A stretch of DNA of 64,000 bases from contig NW_023503972.1 of assembly GCF_014529535.1 (NCBI RefSeq), forward strand, positions 1,860,001 to 1,924,000, written 5' to 3'. Below the pieces are notes generated by a model, which worked only from the letters and a program-made list of their open reading frames with translations, did no database searches and was not told the DNA's origin. This DNA is from Bradysia coprophila. Its lineage: Eukaryota; Arthropoda; Insecta; Diptera; Sciaridae. The first letter of the stretch is position 1, and each line of letters opens with the position of its first letter. Of this stretch, positions 23,302-37,100 are shown piece by piece. A program made the translations under genes and the position numbers.

Positions 23302-25138
23302 AAGCAGAATGAACCAAAAATCTTAAAAAAAAAAAAAAAATTCATGTCATTTGGAGCAATTGTGGAATTATAGCGTTCACATCTACAGGAAAACAAATTT
23401 ACAAAATACATTTGAGATTTATTGAGATTATCTTGGAAAGTCGAATACAAACAAACACTTTTTGGTCATATCTCCCCGAGACGTTATGCCAATGACCTCA
23501 TATTGGTGTCAAACTACGCGTCTTGTCAATAGCTTTCAGCAAAAAAAAAGTTTAGTGAAATCGGTTCAGGTTTCATTAAATCAACTATAATTTTCAAAAA
23601 TCTGCTAAAAACAAGCATATGGGGGTATCTCCCCGAGATCTTCGGCCACCGACCTAATATGTTTTGATATAGCAACTCATGAGATTATTCTCGATGTACT
23701 GCCGAAAAATATACCTAAAGTGGAAAATTTTTTTGCCTTGTAGACGTGTTTTAATTGTGAAAAATAATTGTGAAAATCAAGTAATTTCATAAATGCTAAA
23801 ACACATTTCTGTTAAGTAAGGTTCAAATTAACCGTTAATCCCCTTTTTGCTTCTTGTCCGAAGTAAACCCTTGTACCCTCTTAACTTCAATTCAATTTCC
23901 ACTCCTTTTATTCGTCTTATCGGAAATCAGTGCAACTGCAACTTCCATTAGTTTATGTGGACCATCTGGTCAAACAGCTGAATCGAAATAGTGCACAAAA
24001 TAGTACACTTTTGTCCTACAGAACAATAATTTACATCATTTAAAAATAAATCAATTACACGGTCCATTCAGTTCAGACCTAAATAAGAATCAACAACGCC
24101 CAACGTTTCGGTGAATTATACATTCTAGCATATTTTTTCGTCGTAGTTATCTTCAGATTTTCCGGTCTAAAAAGGATAATTCCGAATTTATAGTTTTCAA
24201 TAACTCAAAAATGAACCCCAGCAGTTGGCCAACGGAATATTTTCGAATAATCAAAAAAATCACGTAAAACCTAAGAAATTCATAAAGTTTCACCAAGAAT
24301 TTCCATTTTTCCCGCTATTTTGCCCACCAATTCGCACACTATCAAACATTTTGTATTTCATGTTGGGGACACATTTTTTACGTAATTTCCAGTCTAAATA
24401 CAGTTCGTTTAAGTATCAACAGCATCAGTTTCGTTGCCGTAACGAATTCAATCCAAAAATATTTGGAACGCATGGAGTGTGGGAAGGAATCGTATACGCA
24501 ACGCAAAGATCTTGGCCGCATTTTTCTTGAAATTTATTTATTTATCAAAGAAAGGCTTGCCTAAGCCTATACGAATTACAATACATTTTCTTTGCTAATT
24601 CAATTTTATCGCAGATGGTACCACCGCCGTCTCTTTTGAATGCAATACAGTTTTGCAACCAGCGAATAGTACGAATTCGTTTTACATGGATTTAATGCGG
24701 GGACAACAAACACATTTTTTTGTCATGTTTTTATCTAAGTAAATTTATCCTTAAACATACCATCGTACGATTTAACATTAATGAGAAAGCTATTGTGTGG
24801 GATATATAGCTAAAGAGAGAGTGTGGTACTTAAGAACGTAATCTAATTGGTAAGTAAAAAAAAATCACTTCGTTTGCGTGTAAGCAGAAATTAATATCAA
24901 AACTACAAACCACAGGCCTCGTTAACAAAAATAATTTAGAAAAAACAAACAAACAAAACAAGTTTTCAAAACTGTTCATGACACGCAAACGCGTGCTAAA
25001 CATTTCGTCATCTATATAAACCAACCACACACACACACACACACACAGCCAACGACAATTAAACTACCAATTTCGTTAGCATCAATCCAAAGCTCTTTGC
25101 ATTCTAAACAGGTCCAAAACGTAGCCGAACAGTTGTCG
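23302..25138. other. Interval between LINE and the pollux-like gene, including its likely 3' UTR
   Basis: No gene is supported; the ~100-codon open frame at 24225-24530 has no motif. On the minus strand, AATAAA-type signals (TTATTTATTTAT on plus) lie at about 24533-24545. They could end the pollux-like transcript, leaving a ~600-bp 3' UTR that would include the (CA)n tract at 25025-25047. Two paragraphs with TATCTCCCCGAGA (about 23470 and 23625) are short repeats. Confidence 0.45.
25025..25047. repeat. (CA)n microsatellite
   Basis: About eleven CA units in a row, probably within the 3' UTR of the minus-strand RabGAP gene. Confidence 0.9.
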
Positions 25139-28100
25139 TTAACTGCGTCCATTCGGTGCCAATGCTTGACTCGTCTCCGACTGAGTCGCGTCACTTTTAG
25201 CCGCCTTCGCCGTGTTGGATTGATGGCCATGATGCGAACGTATCGATTTCAGCTGTGTGGTTCCATTGAATGTGAAATTGACGTCTTCGCAGTTACTGAA
25301 CGGATGCATTGGTGGCGTCGGATCAGTCTCTTCGACCCGTTCGTCGATGACCAGCGCCTGTGATGGCGGACTCATCGGTGTCATCGGGCTCATCGATATG
25401 CCGCTGTCCATGTCTCTGGGGCTTCTTGACAGATTTTCGATTGCTTTTTCGATATGTTCCGGCAATTTGATTGTGTCGCTGGGATCTAAACGGGTGGGTC
25501 GCATGCGACTTTGCTGCCGTATCTGTTGATAGGTGTTCTCGAAGAATGGCGTTTTGGTCGATTTGACTGGTGAGGCCGGATCTTTGTCCAGATTTTCGTT
25601 CAGTTCCTCGAGCACTTTCAGCGGGAAACCCAGCTGGGAGTTCACCGACATCGATTTGCCAATTTTACGTTCAACGAAAATCGGTTTCTTGCGGGGCGGT
25701 TCGGTCGATTGAATGTACTGAACGATTCGTCGGACGTCACCAGGCATTTCGATTTCATGATTTTTGTCGATAAGCTGAGACAAATATTGACCGAGTGCCT
25801 CCACCGTCACTTCCAAACTTTGGACTTGTGTTTGCAAGGCTTGGATTTGACTTTGTTGCGACGATCTCGTTTTTTCCAGTTGCGCAATACTGGACTGAGC
25901 AAACTGAAACGTTTTGAAAAGAAAAAGTTAATTCGGCCCTTCGTTCGTCACGAGCTGTAAAAGTCGCACCTGTAACTGTGTCTCCAGATGGTGGTTGTTC
26001 TCCTTTTCGCGATTAAGTGATTCCAAATGGTGATTGGTGGTCGTGATTTCCTCTTGAAGCACATTGTACTCCACTTGATACTCGGACAACTGTTTCCGAA
26101 TGTCCATCGAGAAAACATCTTTCATTACCCGGTCCAATGTGACCGCATCCACTTGTGGTATAACATTCTTGATGTAGTCCATGATCTCCTCGAAATTGTC
26201 CCGCTTCAGCAGTTCGTCTTTGTGGACGTCAAGCAGGGCAACTGCCACTTTGAAAATTACCTCTGGCGATTCGAGGAACAGCAAATCTGTAGAGACAGAA
26301 ATGGTTCATCAGTCGGATACAGTACAAACCACAACGAGACGAAGAAATTCGCATACCAAAAACTCTCGTGACGAATCCCAGTGGAAATTGCGAACTGAAA
26401 ACGGTTAGTATCCATGGGGCAGCATACAATGTGGGCGGCACATCATTTTCATCGAGCCAGGTATACAAATCGGGAATGTGATCGCGAACCAGACGCGACA
26501 ATTGGTACAATTGAAGCTGGAATTGCTTCATGTCTGGCAAGTATTTCGTTCGCATTTGTCTTCTGAACATCAGATGCTTCAGTAAGTTGAAAGCCTCCTC
26601 TTCCTCACACTGTAACAGTAAAGCGATCAAAATACGTTCGACGAAACAAACACGCCAAGTGACTGTCTTACGTGCAGCAGTAAAACCCCGCAAATGAATC
26701 CTAATCCCTGGCAGTAGCCCAATTCAGGATCTAAAATGGAATACGCTTTCAAGATGTTAAACAGGGCCAGCTGACCAACACCAAGCGACGCTTTATAGTA
26801 CAGATGATTGGGGAATGTGCGACCTAAATCAATGAAAATGGCGTGCTGATGGTCGGTCAAACTTTTCAGCAGAACTTTGTACGGCGTGTCGAAATTAGGA
26901 AATTCCTTGACATCAACGGGTGCGGTGTTCATCGAAAACTGATTGGCCAAATACATCCAGATGTCACCGCGAGCCGAACGTGGTACACCTGTTTTAATGG
27001 CTTGCAACAACACTTTCGGATCCCTCTTGTTCGATATCCGCAGCTGTTTACCGATGAACGTTTCCCAATGGTCGACCGCTTGCTTGTCGCACGGTATAAT
27101 TTCGTCGTAGTCCAATTTAATCTTTTTCAATTCGTGTTCGTCATGCCGAGCCTGCAGTCGAGCATTTTCCCTTTCCATTCGCGCAAGAAGAATCGTTTGT
27201 CGGATAGCTGTTCGCCAAAGTTGACGCAGCTCTTCAGTGGATCGCTTCTCGTGACGTTGCTTCTTGGTGCGACGATGGCGTCGAGGTGACATGTATTCGT
27301 GTTCGGTGTCTGCATTTTTCGATGGTGTGACGACCCGATTAAGCATTTCCTGGCGCCATGAGCTTGCATGGTTCTGACTCTCCTTGGGACTGTTGCCGAC
27401 TTTAATGAAACTGGAATTGAAATACGCGGGTCGGTCAAAATCAATTGCCGGACCAATGCAAAGCATTACTTACATATCCATCATGGGTGACTTCAATTGT
27501 TCAGAATTGGAACGTGATGTTGGTGTTGAACCGAAGGACGATGTCCTGGGACGTATACCATCCGAATCGGATTTTTTGCTTCCAGATTCCGTCGAGTTAT
27601 CCTAATTGAACGAGATGATCAAAACTAAGAAACTATTGCCAGCTGAGCAATGTAACACTCACCTTCGATTGCATTTCCTTTACAGTCGCGGCGAAATCGT
27701 CCTTGCTATTCTTCCTCTTCAGCAAATGATCGAACGAGCTGGTCAACGATCTCTTGGCTTTCATAAATATGGTGCTGCCGCCCAAGTACTGATTCAAAAA
27801 CTCTGATCGATTTTCGGCAGTGTCATGAACATGTCTCTGCTGTCTACTCTCACAATGCGCTCGTAACAACATCATCAAAAATTGATTCTGTTCGCCCACA
27901 CTATGGTCGGCCATCTCTTCGGCACCGTAATACTTGGCCCATATCACATTCTGCTCTTCCTCCGACAACAAATCGATTCGACGAAATATCACCGTCTGGG
28001 TCTTTTTCTCCGACATTCCTTCAACGTCCGCACACAATTTATGGTACCACAGCATCGGACAATGTTCGCACGAAAAAATTTGATTCTCTTTGCTCTTTGA

Positions 28101-31100
28101 CTTCGAGCACGACAAGAACGCTTGCGATATTGTTGCCACAATATCATCGGCTACCGATTCGGACTTACATTTGAACACATAGCCAATGTAGCCGTCACTA
28201 TGCTGTTCACGGCATATAATGCCGAAATGATCGCCGCTCTTGTGACCCTGAGCACATGACGCAACGTCTTTCAATTCTTTGTACAGCAACACTTGTTTTC
28301 TGTCCGGACTGATCAAGCGCAGATCAGTTTTGCCAATCAGAAATACCATCGTTCGATTCTGTTCGGCTAACGGTACTGAACCAATCGATGCCGAACGGTC
28401 TCGTTGCTTCGGTACACTGCGAATGGAAATTGAGAAATCGATAGTAGAGACATTGCATTGAACGTGAATTTCGATGGATAGGTGTAAGCACATCAAACAC
28501 AAAAAAATATTGGGATGGCAAACAGGGTTAGGATGGGGTTTATAAAGCAATATCAACTGTACTTTCAATAGCGACAGTGCTTCAAATCATTAAACTTTCT
28601 ACAAAAAAATTGTTTTCTCTGTGCAGTCTGGGGAACATACTATAGTGCGGTGCGGCAATCTATCGAACGGCAGCGAAGGTTATTTGAATCTAAGAAATTT
28701 ACACAAACTGACGTTGCATTGCTTCAACCTGCTATTCAATTTCTATGACATTCCAAGAAGAAACCCAGACAGAAACTGATTGGCATCGCCTTCAATTTAG
28801 TAGCATAAAACAACCAGAAATAATGCACTGAATGCCGGAACCTAAAAATTTACTAAATCAACTGCTTGCATAGACATAGACATAGACATCGAATAGCACC
28901 ATGGAAAGCTGCTTTATAAACTGTCGAGCTTTGATTTTTCGACATCAGCTGTAAGTCTGACTCGGTGCTACATGTTTGGTCGTTTCCAATGCCTTTGCAT
29001 CGATTGCCATTTTTCTGGGATACACGCTGGAATTCCCTGGAATTCGCTGGAATTTAGTGGGTTCCCTGCTGCTTTCGATGTATATTAATGACGAGGTGTC
29101 TAAGGTCGACGTTGCATCATAATGTTGATGTACTCCAGTCCCTGCGATTGAGTAAGTTCTGCATGGCCTAAATTTGACCTGTTCTGATATTCGGCGCATG
29201 GGTTCTGGTTGCTTTAGTAGGGGTCATTCATTCTTTCAACTTTTACTTGGGTAACATAACGGGTCAGTAAAATTACTTCACATCATGCAGTAATGGAGGG
29301 AAGAAAAAAATTGCGGAAGGTCTGCAATGTCGACATAGTCAGGCTCTCTAACAAAGTCCAATGTTCGAGAAAATTATTTTCCAAAATTCCTTCGCCAAAA
29401 AGTTGTCTTTTTTGGAAGAAATTGAGGAGATTTCGGAAAATAATTCATTCGAAAATGAGGACCGAGGGTTGAAGCAATTCCATTCACATCTAGTACAAAC
29501 ACAATTTAACGCTACGGGATCACTACATTTGGCACACATCGCGCCATGATTACGTGAAAGCTCAATTTAACAAAAATTCATCGAACTGAGCTAGCACTGA
29601 ATAGACTGGTGCGTCAGATTCCGGAGCGTGAATACGTACATGCTAGCACAACTAGCTATTCGAAACACTTCAAACCGATCATAGTACTCACGTTTCAATA
29701 TTCTCAACCACTCTCGGTGGCGGAGGTGATGGCAGAGGAGCAGACTCGCTACAGAAGTAACGAAAGTCAAAAACGATCGAATAAGCAAAAGAAAGAAACA
29801 TTTCAACGATAACAGCAATAACAAGCCACTTACTCATTGATGACAGGAAGCACCACTTGACTCTGACCGCGTAACAGTTTTCGCTTTGTTGGAAGGCTGT
29901 TCTCCTTGTTCTCCTCATTCAGTTTTGTGTTTAGAATTTTATCCTTAAACTCTTCCGCATCTGCCTCGTGTTGCTGTTGATCGTCTCCGTTCATTCGCAG
30001 TCTGTCCTCATCTGAACACGAATCATTTGAATTGCGTCTGGATAGATTGTCCATTTCCACAGTAGCTATTGAAAGCTGAAAAGGATTCGCTTTTCAAGTA
30101 ATTGAATCGAATCAAAGTTCTACAAACGTTTACCCTTCTAGCTGCCTCAGTCTGTAATTTAATTTTCTGTGCATCGTAAGCTTTGAACTTCGGTAAAGCG
30201 TCGTCGATAAATGTGTGCGGCACTCGTTTGTGTGAAACTTTAATCTTTCCCACATACATCACTTCAAAGAACTGAGTGTTATTCGGCGATATATCAACAT
30301 AACCAACAGTCGCCGATGACGACGTTCCACCACCAGCGCATACCGTGCCAGCCGAATGATTCAATCCACTCGTATAACTTTTCGATGAGGCCATTTTCGT
30401 GGATGTTAACGACGGACTGCCATCATGCTGGGCGAAACGTACTGCCTCCGTTTGTTTCAGATTCGAAGCGGGTGTCGAATGGACACCTTGGCCTTGCAGC
30501 GCCTTCTGCAGTGTCATGTCATTTGATCCGGATGAAACGAACGACGATGGTATGCTGCCAACTGATCCGCCAAGCGTTTGACTCGGGTCGCGCATTTGAT
30601 GCATCAATTCGGTCATCTGTGTAAGCAGAAATGAAAGAAAGAAATTTTTAGCACGAGACATGTGAATGCACAGTGGCTGTGCAGTGTTTCAGTTTGTATT
30701 TTTAGCGACAGATGAAAAAGGTTTTCTGTTTGTCTTTTAAATTAATTACACCGACGACGATTTTTTATCAATTTCAAAACCATGCCACACAACATCGTCG
30801 GTGAGTTTTACGATGCTGACACAAAATAGTCCCAAAATAAACACAAAACGTTGTTGTGCTATAATATGAGCAACATGTTGCTAGTAGACGGAATAGCGTC
30901 AACGTAAACGTGAATTTAAAATCTAATTTTGTTTGAAAATAGTTTTCGCGTTTCAGTAATATTTTCTACGAGAATATAGACATTGTGATTTGACTTGCTG
31001 TTGTCACTCGCTCTTTGATTTATTTTTCAACATTCTTCAGCAACAATTACTGCTTGGTATGATTAAATACCATTCGAAACTCAATATCCGCATAGAGTTC

Positions 31101-34100
31101 AGTATTCATGAAACTAAATTAAATTCCACAACCAACGACAGTAACTGCAACTTAATGAACAATGTTGCATATCGTAGTACGATATTAGCGTACAACTGAA
31201 ACTTTAATTCGCGTTTTAATTGAAAAAGGGTTTGGAATCTACTGTTAGGCCATCCCAATTTGAGTATAGCTTGTGTGATCTCAGCGACCGCATGAGGATT
31301 GTTTACGGTTTTGTCTAACCTTCTAGAATGGGTCAAATTTTAATACTTTTTTTTTAAACGTCTGATCTAGAGATGAGCGGGCCGACGTTTTTTCAATACC
31401 CGACCCGACCCGGCCCGATCCAATTTTTTGAACCCGAGCCCGACCCGACCCGAGACTTTTCTCTTCGCGGCCCGACCCAACCCGACCCGAAAAAATCATC
31501 GGCCCGACGTGACCCGACTTTTTTTTACTATAAGAAATTTAATGAAAAATCATTTTCTACGCATAAAAGCTTTGCAATAATCTTATACGCGAAGTAAAAT
31601 AATAAAATAAGTTAGTGTTTCATGCTTTATAGGCTTTTATTGGCTTACTTTAAATTTGTATTTCTAAGTCGGGCCGGCCCGAATTTTTGTTTTCAAAACC
31701 CGACCCGACCCGGCCCGAATGAATTTTCAAAACCCGGACCCGAACCCGATCGGGCCGGGTCGGGTCGGGTCGGGCCGATGTATTTCGGGCGGCCCGCTCA
31801 TCTCTAGTCTGATCCCTGTTTGCATTTAGTATGGTCCAGGATGGAAGTAACTTTTTTTTAAATATGTTTTCCCATCCTTCTTCTTAAAGATACATGTAAC
31901 CTCGCTCTACTACACTGGAAAAAAAATATTAAAAAAAAAAGTTTTTCACAAATCGACCCATCCTCAACCAAGATCTCTTTCCGACAAGGTAGCGAACATC
32001 TGAAGATGTCAATAAACCGCAATCAATAAACTCTGAGACATGAAACAAGACTTGTGTCAGAAAAAAATGGCTCCGTTCGCCAGAAATGTACTGAAATAGT
32101 ATATTACTATACAAGAGAAGAAATTTTAAAGCCCTCGGACATTTTTACTCATCGTGATACGAAATATCAAATTGTTTCCCGAGTGTAGTATGACGTTTTC
32201 CTTTTCGAAGGAGGGAAATACATTTCCCTAGGGACGGAAAGTCCATTTTACCTCCCTAGTTAAGGAAAAGTCTGTTTTCGAAAAAGAAAATTTGTTCCAC
32301 AACTTTTCATTCCCAATTATGTATGATAACTGAAAAACCCGAAAAACGCAAAGTGGACGGCTTGACACAAGGGACCCGACTAAAACTGATTCTTTGCCGC
32401 AAATACTGTACCGACTTGCTGCCGCAAATACTGTACCGACTTGCTGCCGCAAATTTGCTGTTGCGAAGTGGGGAACTAAGTCCTCGGCTTTGGCTCGAAG
32501 TACAAATTCCCCACACGCTTTAACGACAAATATCCCAGTAATGTATTATTTAACAGACACGAATGTGTAATGTCATTTTCGAAATTATCATGGTTTTTTA
32601 AGCGTAGTCCCTACAGCATCGATTTTGATTTCTCCTGCAGACTGAGCACCAGATTGATTGAACTTAAGAAAACATCTTAAAGAAAATTCCTTTTTTCGGT
32701 GGTATAATTACCATGACTTTCCGCCATTAATTACATCCATTAAACAGATGAAAAATAGAGTATTAAATAGACGTACAGTCACCTAATAGTGTCGGCGATT
32801 TTAAAGCGAAATTTCGTTATTTAATCAAATGGGTTTACTGCCAAGAAATACACGCGATCAAAAAATGATTGTTGCGTGCTATCCATACGTTCGAATTATA
32901 AGACGAAATCACTTTAATCTTCTCATCAACAATATCTTCAAATCACCGGGAACGAAAGTTATTTCGTTTCCAGTGTATCCAATATGTGCGAAACAGGACA
33001 TTTGCGTAGTATTTCGAAAATTATGCAAATTTTATGCACAGAGTACAATTTACACGCTGCCACAACGTACCGCACACATAAAATTTTAATTGTATAGTTT
33101 AAGGTTAATGTCAAGTCATGAGTCTATAAAATAAGACGACAGTCAACTCAATTAATTATTGAAATTGCTTTGTGTTTCTTCGGTGTAATATTTTCCATGC
33201 TCAAACAACTTAGTTATTCTGCCAAACAATAATTGTGTTGTATAATTTGTAGGTATTGCATAACTTTATGCATAGCCTGGCGCTCTTAAATTTGATGTTA
33301 AATAATTCAGTTATTGTCGATATCGTCAAACGTGCCCAGTGACAATGACACAATGCATAATATGAAGTATTTTGAAACTTAATATAATTATTGTATACTG
33401 ACTGGCATCATTGTACCATGGAATATTTAATTAATTGAATTAGAAGATGCAAGCGCATTTTTTCCAGTAGAAAGTAACGTCATGCATCAGACATTTAGTT
33501 GGTTGTGTGTGGGTGAAAAATCTGCAGGAATTGCAGGGCCTATTTTTGAGAAAAAATTTTCTCGAATTTTCTCGATTTTCTTGAAGCTTTTTAGATTTTC
33601 TCGAATTTTCGTGAATTTTTTTTCGAGAAAATTCGAGAAAATTTTAAGAAAATCGAGAAAATAGGCCCTGCTGTATTCTATTTTGAATAAGGTGGTATTC
33701 GTTTCCGGTATCTGCAATAATATGGCCACTGCTTCCCCCTGAATAATTTCAATAATAATGCAATATCCTTTAAATCTCGATACAGTCGACGTCAGTGAAA
33801 TTTAGACATTAATTTGCGTCAGCTGTTTTTCAGCTGGTCCTCTCATACCAACAGAACTGGTCATATGTCTTTACACGGTTTTATCACTACCACGCGCGTA
33901 TGTGCATTTACTTCAGTTTTGTATGAATTGACCAGCTGCAAAACAGCTGACGCCTATTCATGTCTAAATTTCGCCGTCGTGAACTGTATAACTTTCAAAC
34001 GAAAGATTAAGTCTTACGACGTAGATGCTGCGAAAGAAGGATTTTTAGGGTAGCTCGCTTATCTGTTATGAACTCGAATAAATCTTTTGAAAGAGATAAT

Positions 34101-37100
34101 GACAGAACTCTGAACATTAAGATCAGTTTGAGCGCTACATTATCATATCTGTGTCAGAGTAGTTACCTTCCACAAATTCACTTTAATGTGACAAAATACT
34201 TTTAATGTTAGGAGATCAAAGAGTGACTAGATGTCTCAGAAAATGCAACTTAACTATCGAGTCGATCTTTATTGCGGTTATGGCTTTGAAATTCATTCGA
34301 ATCGCAGTTAAATCGTTGCAATTGTAATATAATTTGCCTATCAGCCCACCCTAGAAAATGTCATAAACTTTATCATCATCGAGTCCTTCAAATGTGCAAC
34401 AAATTCCAGCTTTATTACTTATTATTATTGTTGTTGCATCAATTAGTGAATCAACATTAAATGTTCGAATCTAAGCAAAAGGTGGTTGCCTTGATTCCAA
34501 TTGATTCGAGACGATTTGAATTTATGCGTCTTGTACGAATTTACGGCGCGAAAATTGTTGTGTGGATTATTGTACAGATCGTATAGGTAAAACTGACAGC
34601 AAAATTACAATCGATTCCCAGAGGCATTTGACTGCTGTGCTGATATGTGATAAAATTCATCGAAAATTAATTTTAAAATTGATCCCTGGGGACGAAGCTT
34701 AGATAATCGTTTAAGTGAATGCAGTTAGCGATATTAGTTAGTCTAGAAACGTTTTACTGATTCGATGAGATTTATGCTTCCACTTACATTAGCCTTGAAG
34801 TACTAGATTAAGTTGACAGTGAAATCTACTAAATTTATTGCTTCAAAGTTTTGATAAAAATGTGAATGTGTCATTAGCGAAATAGTGGAATCTTTCAAGG
34901 TAGAATACAAAGCACCGTCAATTATATTGAATTCCCGATGTTAAAAGAACATAAAACAAGTTTCATAAACCATTTTTACCTCATCCTCTCATCTATTTTT
35001 CAAATTTACAGTGAAACGTGAGAGTGTACCCTCAACGTAACAATGAAGGTAGAACGTGAGAAGCGCAAACGAATTGGTCAATTTACTTTTTATTTCACTT
35101 GTATGCCAAGCGAACTCAATTTCATTAATGACTTTAAGTGTCTTCTAAGAAACAATTCGAACTTTGCACTTGACAAACATATGGATTCAGTCACACAAAC
35201 GCTAAAATGTAGACTAATCCTGTCGCTTAGATCCATCACAATCTACTCAAAAACTTATAATTTTTGATTATGAAACTACTCAAGAGTGACATATTCACTG
35301 GATGGATTTATTGTGAATTATATAGTCAGCTGGCCTGATAAGTTCAAGTTCGTAAGATTTAGGGTTTTTTTGATGACAAACATTTCAGATTTTGATTTTG
35401 ACATGAAATTCTACGACTTGAGCTGAAATTATCAGATTATAAATCTGTTACTTCTTTTGTTCGAAATATAGTCAAGCGTTAAAAACGAAATCTATTACTT
35501 CATTCGTTCAACATATAACATGCTATAAATAAGGCCATGTTGATAAGCAGTCATCGTTTATTCTTTTCATTGCTATCGATAAGTTTGTTGAGTGTTATTA
35601 CCAGGGAATGTTTTTGGCAAAGCATTTTCACGTATTTCTTTGACGTTTTCCCACTTTTCCTAGTATTTCCTTAATTCTCCCAAAAAACATTATTGGGAAA
35701 CTCCGGCAAAAAGTTTGCCCGGTTACTACGCACTTAACATACCTAATCACCAGACGAGTCTACTGTTATTAATACGAAAATGATTGAAAAATGGTTTGAA
35801 TAAAAAGAAAAATTTAAAAACAAAAAGAAAAACATCTGACGCGACACAAGATAAACAATTTCAGAAATATAAATCGCAAGAAAAATGCGAAAACATCTAA
35901 ACCGACATCACCGTCAAGTGTCTGAGTAAATATGAAATAATCGAGGGAGGATATAAACCAAATGGAATCAATAAAAAATTCGAAGACACAATTTGAAAGC
36001 TTTCCGTTTTAATGAAAACAATGTGAAAGAGAAAGAAGTGTGAGAAAAATGTTCAATTTTCAAAACTAAACAAAATGAAATGTGAAAACTCTGGTTTGAT
36101 GAGTTTTATTATTAATCTCAGGAAATCATCAGATTGAAACTACATTTGAATAGAATCAACAAACGAACACGTATTATACTCTCATGCTAATTTAATTTCT
36201 AAATTATAAATAAACAGATGCAAAATTCATGCTCTCACAAACATACTTTTCTTCGCGTGTTCAATGTAGATGCATCACTGATCGAACTGACTAAAATATT
36301 GTCGCGATTGAAGGGCACCGTAAACATTTTCGCTGAATTATTTAAATTGAGCTTTGATTTTATTTCGATTAATGCGTCGAAACGGCAGGTAGGTCAGTCG
36401 ATTGATGACTTATTTTTTCTTGTTGTCCCACTTGTTGTCGGCGCAGAATAGCAATATAATAGCAACAATAATGAATAATCGCAAGCGGTCGTTAGCTGAC
36501 TTTGTAATTAAATTGTTTTAATGTGCGAAAACACTTAGGTACATTAATGGTTTCGAAAAAAAAACGTTTTAATGTTCAAATAACAACCTTTTCCGTTTGT
36601 ATTTCGTCTGTGTGCGCCAAACCTCTATTTAACTGATTGTTGTTGCTGGTTTGTTATTACTTGTATCGTGATAAAATTAATTTCCCATCAATTACAGACG
36701 GTGCGACCTTCATTGAATCGCTGAACAAAAATTTATTTTATCACATTAACGATCATCAAAAGTTTGACACTTTTTCGTCCGAGAACACACAATATTTTCA
36801 ATAAACATCCATTGGCGTATTTGCCAACAGAAGAAGTGTTAAAATCAACAATTTTTTTTCAACGTTTTTTTGCTCGAGTCAATGCAAACAGCCGCGACGA
36901 TAATGCAAAAAAAAAAAGTTAATTAATTATCCAACTTCACTCGTCGGAGTAATAAATATTTCACAGCAAACGATTTGTAACGTTCGACGATTCGCTTGCA
37001 ACTGACTCTGTGCACGCCAGATAAATAAATGAGTTTTTCTCTAAATTAAGTTTTATGTGATCTTGAGAGTATAGCGCAGCTGACAACTTTGTAGATTTTA

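Noticed and set aside
24225..24530. 101-codon plus-strand open frame
   Set aside because: It starts at a non-ATG codon, is low in complexity, and has no motif or splice context.
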